In this document: positions 36,275 to 39,750 of the stretch, in pieces
How positions within the stretch are numbered: position 1 is the stretch's first letter
How the letters are laid out: every line of letters starts with the position of its first letter
Assembly (NCBI GenBank): GCA_029879905.1
Contig: JAOUPN010000005.1
Location: forward strand, 1-39,750
DNA: 39,750 nucleotides
Reading direction: 5' to 3'
Source of the DNA: Nitrospira sp.
GTDB taxonomy: Bacteria; Nitrospirota; Nitrospiria; Nitrospirales; Nitrospiraceae
Program-made: the position numbers and the translations under genes
Notes under the pieces: generated by a model
What the model was told of the DNA's origin: nothing
Seen by the model: the letters and a program-made list of their open reading frames with translations, nothing else
The model's database searches: none

Positions 36275-36329
36275 GGCAACGAGGTAGACTCACTCTTCGT
36301 CGTCTAGAGACACGTATCGGAGGAGAGGA

Positions 36330-36365
36330 AATGGGGTCGCAGAACACTTCTGCGGCCCCATTTTT
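36330..36365. terminator. Strong rho-independent terminator of the hao cluster
   Basis: A 15-bp stem with one G-T pair and a CAC loop (36345-36347) is followed by TTTTT (36361-36365). It lies 56 bases after cycB and directly abuts the stop of the convergent MOSC gene, so it likely works for both strands. Confidence 0.9.
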
Positions 36366-36366
36366 A

Positions 36367-37095
36367 TTATAGGGAGATGTCTGGGCCATACAGTCGAGCA
36401 GCGTTGTCGCCGGCTGTCCCGGTTGTGATGCGCTTCTCGAGAGTTGTCTTCCATCGTGATGCCAGGGATCGGCAATCCATAAGAGAGCGGGCGGCTTCAA
36501 AGTCTGATGTGTGATGATGCATGATGTCGTTTGCGAGTGTGACGGTCCATTGAGGATGCGGGCGTTCGGTCAATCTCAAAGACATTCCCGCCTCCACGAA
36601 CCCCTCATGGAGGACGCGAAAATACCATCCGGTATGACCGGTGTTTTGAACCTGAAGCGCCAAGTCCCGTACATGCCATCTCCGTGAGAGTTTCCAGCAT
36701 GGCTGTCGCGGTTGTGAGATTTGTATGCGAGCATCTCCTATTTCAAAAATGTCGCCGATGCAGACATCGGATTCTATGAGTCCGCTGAGGGTGAAGTTTT
36801 CTCCGAAGGCACCGGTATTGAGATTCTCTAAACCGAGGCGTTCTGTCCAAAACGCGTAGTGCTCATGAGGATAGGCATTAACGGCCTTATCCTCCCCGCC
36901 ATGGTTGTGTAGGTCCGCTTGGCCGTCACCATCCAAGTTGTCGCGTCCCAGCCACACCCGACCATCGACGGGGAGCTTGAAGAAGCCCGTTGTCCACGGG
37001 CGATATGTAGAGTCTGTGGTCTCGTCGGTATTGATCGTCTTCGGCAGCCCGACTTGGATTGAAAAAATTTTGGCTTCTGCAATCGGTTTCAGCAA
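36367..37095 (-). CDS. MOSC-domain protein (YiiM-like)
   Basis: MOSC proteins bind sulphur-carrying cofactors; YiiM-type members reduce N-hydroxylated purines using molybdenum cofactor. The 242-residue product (from TTG 37095) has the family pattern: LNLDGDGQADLHNHGGEDKAVNAYPHEHYAFW around residue 55-85, GAFGENFTLSGL, VCIGDIFEIGDARIQISQPRQPCWKLSRRW with the conserved Cys, and HTGWYFRVL. TTG 37095 has AGGAG six bases upstream and matches the usual N terminus (AKIFSIQVGLP). ATG 37143 adds 16 residues but reads through a perfect palindrome at 37120-37134. It lies convergent to the hao cluster. Detoxification of N-hydroxylated compounds would suit an ammonia oxidiser, but this is inference. Confidence 0.82.
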   Translation of the reverse strand: MLKPIAEAKIFSIQVGLPKTINTDETTDSTYRPWTTGFFKLPVDGRVWLGRDNLDGDGQADLHNHGGEDKAVNAYPHEHYAFWTERLGLENLNTGAFGENFTLSGLIESDVCIGDIFEIGDARIQISQPRQPCWKLSRRWHVRDLALQVQNTGHTGWYFRVLHEGFVEAGMSLRLTERPHPQWTVTLANDIMHHHTSDFEAARSLMDCRSLASRWKTTLEKRITTGTAGDNAARLYGPDISL

Positions 37096-37119
37096 GGTGC
37101 GCTCCTGGGTAGTATTTAT

Positions 37120-37134
37120 GGAACAGACTGTTCC
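37120..37134. promoter_or_regulatory. Perfect inverted repeat upstream of the MOSC gene, operator-like
   Basis: GGAACAGACTGTTCC has 7-base arms around one central base, 25 bases upstream of the TTG start. It could be a binding site for a dimeric repressor. It resembles LexA sites of some phyla (GAAC...GTTC) but with a different spacer, so no regulator is named. Confidence 0.4.
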
Positions 37135-37182
37135 AGGGTACATCTTCTTTGCTCAGCTTGAAAGAGCTGAGAGTCGGTCTTT

Positions 37183-37662
37183 CTATGGCAATCGGAGTGT
37201 CAGGTCATTGGCTAGATCGTCAGTCCAGCGCAATAGTGTACTGCTGAGTGTGGAAGGGATTGGAGAAGGCGATCTCGGCCTAGTTGCTGACGAGTGCCGG
37301 TAATAATGGCGGAGTGGCTCGACGAGGTGTCGTCGAATACTTAACAGCGGGAGATATGGTTGGTCGGCTTGATAGTCTCCTAGGGGCAAGGCAGGGAACA
37401 ATGGTATAGGGATGCAGGGCTGCCCATTTCCTGTTGTCTGAGATTGAGTGTCGCATCCTTCAAGAGATGTTATTTTCGGTCCTGATTGAATCGTGTAATT
37501 CCAAACCTCAGGGGAGAATCCAAAGAACGTACATACCATTTGTCCATCAGGCGAACGTGTTTCCTTAATCAGCGAAGGGCATGTCGTCGTGCAGGATGTC
37601 TTGGGGCCTACGGTTTGGCCGTATTTCAGGGGATCGATCCTCAAGAAAATCTGGATGGCCAC
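37183..37662 (-). CDS. Possible hypothetical protein next to the insertion sequence
   Basis: A 159-codon frame from GTG 37662, Cys- and Pro-containing (SCTTTCPS, MVCTFFGFSPEVWNY), on the same strand as the MOSC gene and 40-90 bases upstream of it. The frame is open a few codons beyond the GTG to an in-frame TGA near 37697, just left of the IS end. I recognise no family, and no Shine-Dalgarno is evident. It may be a true small gene or chance; confidence is low. Confidence 0.25.
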   Translation of the reverse strand: MAIQIFLRIDPLKYGQTVGPKTSCTTTCPSLIKETRSPDGQMVCTFFGFSPEVWNYTIQSGPKITSLEGCDTQSQTTGNGQPCIPIPLFPALPLGDYQADQPYLPLLSIRRHLVEPLRHYYRHSSATRPRSPSPIPSTLSSTLLRWTDDLANDLTLRLP

Positions 37663-37717
37663 CGAGGTTAGCGCTCCCGTCGAGTAGTAATCAGTTCATA
37701 TCCTAAAACCACATAAT

Positions 37718-39266
37718 CCCGGATTCCGCAGTAGCGATGAGTTAGGGGGAAGCTCCGGACCACTGAGACTCCGGTCTGATGGTGAGGGCGGAGTCCGTGG
37801 AGGCTGGATGTTCGTCCTCGGCCGCATTCAGATCCCACTCCAACTGCGCCGCAATGGGTAACCCCTCGGAGATCGTCCGCAGCCGCTGAAGAAACTCCGC
37901 GCGGTCCTCTGGGGGGACCGCAAATCGCACCCGCAGTCGTCGCGCCTCGGGAATCAGATCGGCCCCGACCAGCAACACCAGATCCCGGACCGCCCGCAGC
38001 CGCCGTGCAAACCAACACGTGGGGAGGACCGTCTCCCGAAATCCCATCAACAGATTGTAGAGGGCGCAGCCCGTGCGGAAGGCCGCATCCGTTGCGTCAA
38101 ACGATTGGAGGCAGAAGGTGTCCAGACTCAGGTCCTCCTTCAGTTCCTTGATGCGGTTCTCACAGTCCGCGCGACCAGCGTACATACGCGTCACCAAGTC
38201 GGCAGCATAGGGCACGGTGGTGACGAAGACACGATAGGTATAGCCCGGACACTCGATGAGCCGCCGCCCACTCGCCGTGGGCCGCTCCGCGAGGGTCTGA
38301 CGCAGACAGACAAACCGGCGAGTCTGGCCCCGCCAGGCTGGGAGGGTGGTCTGCACCTCCGCGACGGCAATGCCTCGTGTCACTGGGTGCCAATCCGCTT
38401 CGGGAATGTGATGGATCACCAGCTTCCGCACCAGCGGCGTCAACCGGGCCACAATGATGTAGGGCAAGTCGCGCCGTTCCAACGCCGTGAGGAAGGTGGT
38501 CACAAAAAATCCGGCATCGGCCCGCACCAACCCGATCGGCTGTCCGGCGGGCAACATTGTCAGGGCTTGCGCCAGAAACTCCTGCACCCCGTTGGCCGTC
38601 CCGGCGTGACCGGCCCGTAACGTGGCCCACAACAATCGCCGCCGCTCGCTCAACCACGCCACCAGCGGATGGTGAGAGGGCCGCCCGTGTTTGATCGGAT
38701 TGTGGCCCTTGCAACTGCCCTCATGGTCGCCATAGCGACAGAACACGGTGGAATCCAGATCCAAGGTATGGCCCGTCAGCGGCGACCGGAGGCTCCCCAA
38801 CGACAGCCGCATCAGGGCTTCCGACACCTCGGTGGTGTGTCGATACGTGAATCGCCCGAAGAACCGCCGCACGGTATCCGGTGAGGGAAACCGAGGGAGG
38901 CCCAGCAGCCGAGGCAGAAGCGGATCGCGACGATAGCGCGTCAGATGTTCAAACCGCTCGGCACCGAGGGCTAAGCCATACCACCACGCCAGCAGGACGT
39001 CGACAACGGAAATCTGATGGTTGGACGTCTTGGCCACCGGCGTCAGTACACGCGTCAGGGCCGTGCGCAGCCCCAAGCACTCGAAGTACAAGCGGAGCAG
39101 GATTGCCCCTGCCCACACAGTGATCGGATGGTCAGTGAAGGCAAAGCGAATCTTCGGGTAGAGCGGTGACGCAATAGGGCGACGCGGGCGCATCCCAACC
39201 TCCTGTCAGACCAGAAGAATGTGGCTGCTCATTCTATCGCAGAAAGAATCAACTGCGGAATCCGGG
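37718..39266 (-). mobile_element. Complete IS1380-family insertion sequence (1549 bp)
   Basis: Perfect 15-bp terminal inverted repeats, CCCGGATTCCGCAGT at 37718-37732 and its complement at 39252-39266, bound the element. ATAAT directly repeats on both sides (37713-37717 and 39267-39271), consistent with a target-site duplication of 4-5 bp. It encodes one intact transposase on the minus strand and no passenger gene. Matching ends, flanking repeat and intact transposase suggest a recent insertion between the hao cluster and amoC. Confidence 0.9.
37742..39193 (-). CDS. IS1380-family transposase
   Basis: A 483-residue DDE transposase. The catalytic acidic residues appear as Asp147 (HTLDLDSTVF), Asp226 (GLVRADAGFF) and Glu345 (RADCENRIKELKEDL), the order and spacing of the IS1380 group (DDE domain group 1). 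The frame is uninterrupted. Start ATG 39193 has AGGAGGTT just upstream. GC content is visibly higher than in flanking sequence, which fits acquisition from elsewhere. Confidence 0.92.
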   Translation of the reverse strand: MRPRRPIASPLYPKIRFAFTDHPITVWAGAILLRLYFECLGLRTALTRVLTPVAKTSNHQISVVDVLLAWWYGLALGAERFEHLTRYRRDPLLPRLLGLPRFPSPDTVRRFFGRFTYRHTTEVSEALMRLSLGSLRSPLTGHTLDLDSTVFCRYGDHEGSCKGHNPIKHGRPSHHPLVAWLSERRRLLWATLRAGHAGTANGVQEFLAQALTMLPAGQPIGLVRADAGFFVTTFLTALERRDLPYIIVARLTPLVRKLVIHHIPEADWHPVTRGIAVAEVQTTLPAWRGQTRRFVCLRQTLAERPTASGRRLIECPGYTYRVFVTTVPYAADLVTRMYAGRADCENRIKELKEDLSLDTFCLQSFDATDAAFRTGCALYNLLMGFRETVLPTCWFARRLRAVRDLVLLVGADLIPEARRLRVRFAVPPEDRAEFLQRLRTISEGLPIAAQLEWDLNAAEDEHPASTDSALTIRPESQWSGASP

Positions 39267-39271
39267 ATAAT

Positions 39272-39566
39272 TGTTATGACTATCTTGACCCTCTCAGCAG
39301 ATCAGCGCATATGTGACTTTTTACGAGATCTCTAGAAAATTCATGGATTTCTGGCAATATTAATCCCACGCTCGCCACACTATACCCCCCGATATTTTAC
39401 TTGACTCACGCTGGAGCTTTGTCGGATACTCGTGCCGATCTACAAGGGGGCAACGGTTATAGGCCGTGCAATGATTGACCGCACGTGTGCGTGATTTGAG
39501 AGTTAGGATTTTGTCGAGTAGTAGTTGTTTATAAATCATCTAACCTAATCGAAGGAGGTAGTGGCC
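39272..39566 (+). promoter_or_regulatory. amoC upstream region with candidate promoter
   Basis: TTGACT (39401-39406) and GATACT (39425-39430) are separated by 18 bp, the same spacing as before hao, and would start transcription near 39437. Downstream in the leader is a CGCAC-GT-GTGCG inverted repeat (39480-39491) and a TATAAAT (39530-39536) without a -35. AAGGAGG (39552-39558) is a strong ribosome binding site. The IS ends 134 bases upstream of the -35, so this region appears intact. Confidence 0.45.
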
Positions 39567-39750
39567 ATGGCTGCAGACAGTTCGGGGCGAGGGTACGATA
39601 TCTCGTCGTGGTACGATTCGAGGCCCTGGAAGATCGGGTGGTTTGCGATGTTGGCGATCGGGATGTTCTGGGTCATCTATCAGCGCGCCTTTGGGTATTC
39701 CCACGGGCTGGACTCCATGACGCCGGAATTTGAATCGGTGTGGATGGGGT
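39567..39750 (+). CDS. amoC: Ammonia monooxygenase subunit C, N-terminal part (3' end outside window)
   Basis: AmoC is an integral membrane subunit of the copper-dependent ammonia monooxygenase, which converts ammonia to hydroxylamine. Only the first 61 codons are in the window: a polar N terminus ([16 protein letters not shown]), the first membrane helix ([17 protein letters not shown]) and the strongly conserved [20 protein letters not shown]. The segment WYDS...YQR.F.YSHG.DSM.PEF is diagnostic for AmoC and differs enough from PmoC to prefer ammonia over methane monooxygenase. ATG 39567 follows AAGGAGG. In comammox Nitrospira amoC normally heads amoCAB; amoA and amoB would lie to the right. 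Confidence 0.95.
   Translation, partial: MAADSSGRGYDISSWYDSRPWKIGWFAMLAIGMFWVIYQRAFGYSHGLDSMTPEFESVWMG

Noticed and set aside
37120..37134. LexA/SOS box before the MOSC gene
   Set aside because: The half-site spacing does not match the common Gram-negative or Gram-positive LexA consensus; kept only as an unnamed palindrome.
39530..39536. TATAAAT as amoC -10 box
   Set aside because: No -35-like sequence at suitable distance; the TTGACT-N18-GATACT pair is better.

Overview
The window reads as chromosome from a complete ammonia oxidiser (comammox) of the genus Nitrospira. This rests on four things seen together: the start of an ammonia monooxygenase subunit C gene (amoC) at the right edge; an octaheme hydroxylamine dehydrogenase gene (hao) followed by haoB and two tetraheme cytochrome genes (c554 and cM552); a complete system I cytochrome c maturation operon (ccmABCDEFGHI) directly upstream; and housekeeping genes that look like Nitrospira rather than betaproteobacteria. 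The species is not assigned; the ccm-hao-amo linkage is what has been reported for clade A comammox genomes (recalled, not checked here).

Left part (1-15.6 kb): conserved housekeeping genes. They are the end of a SpoIID/LytB-domain protein, queA, a DUF5069 protein, a convergent membrane-anchored SurA/PpiD-like chaperone, an RDD protein, the rod-shape operon mreB-mreC-mreD-mrdA-rodA, RNase G, dprA, topA and pilT.

Middle (15.6-24.4 kb): a looser, more accessory region with long gene-poor spacers. It has two paralogous secreted coiled-coil/OmpA-domain proteins (the first with four 42-43-residue tandem repeats), a decayed aldehyde dehydrogenase fragment, a SnoaL/NTF2-like protein, a dicarboxylate/amino-acid:cation symporter, a DUF1269 protein and a stand-alone LuxR-type HTH protein. 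The spacers hold several strong inverted repeats, including mutually exclusive stems upstream of the first OmpA gene.

Right part (24.4-39.75 kb): the nitrification island. The ccm genes overlap or nearly touch and supply covalent haem attachment for the 16 CXXCH haem sites encoded just downstream. HAO (8 haems) oxidises hydroxylamine, c554 (4 haems) accepts the electrons, and cM552 (4 haems, membrane) passes them to quinone. A strong terminator ends the hao cluster. A MOSC-domain gene and a complete 1549-bp IS1380-family element, with matched inverted repeats and a flanking direct repeat, then separate it from amoC, whose strong Shine-Dalgarno and candidate promoter are intact. No tRNA, rRNA or CRISPR array was seen.
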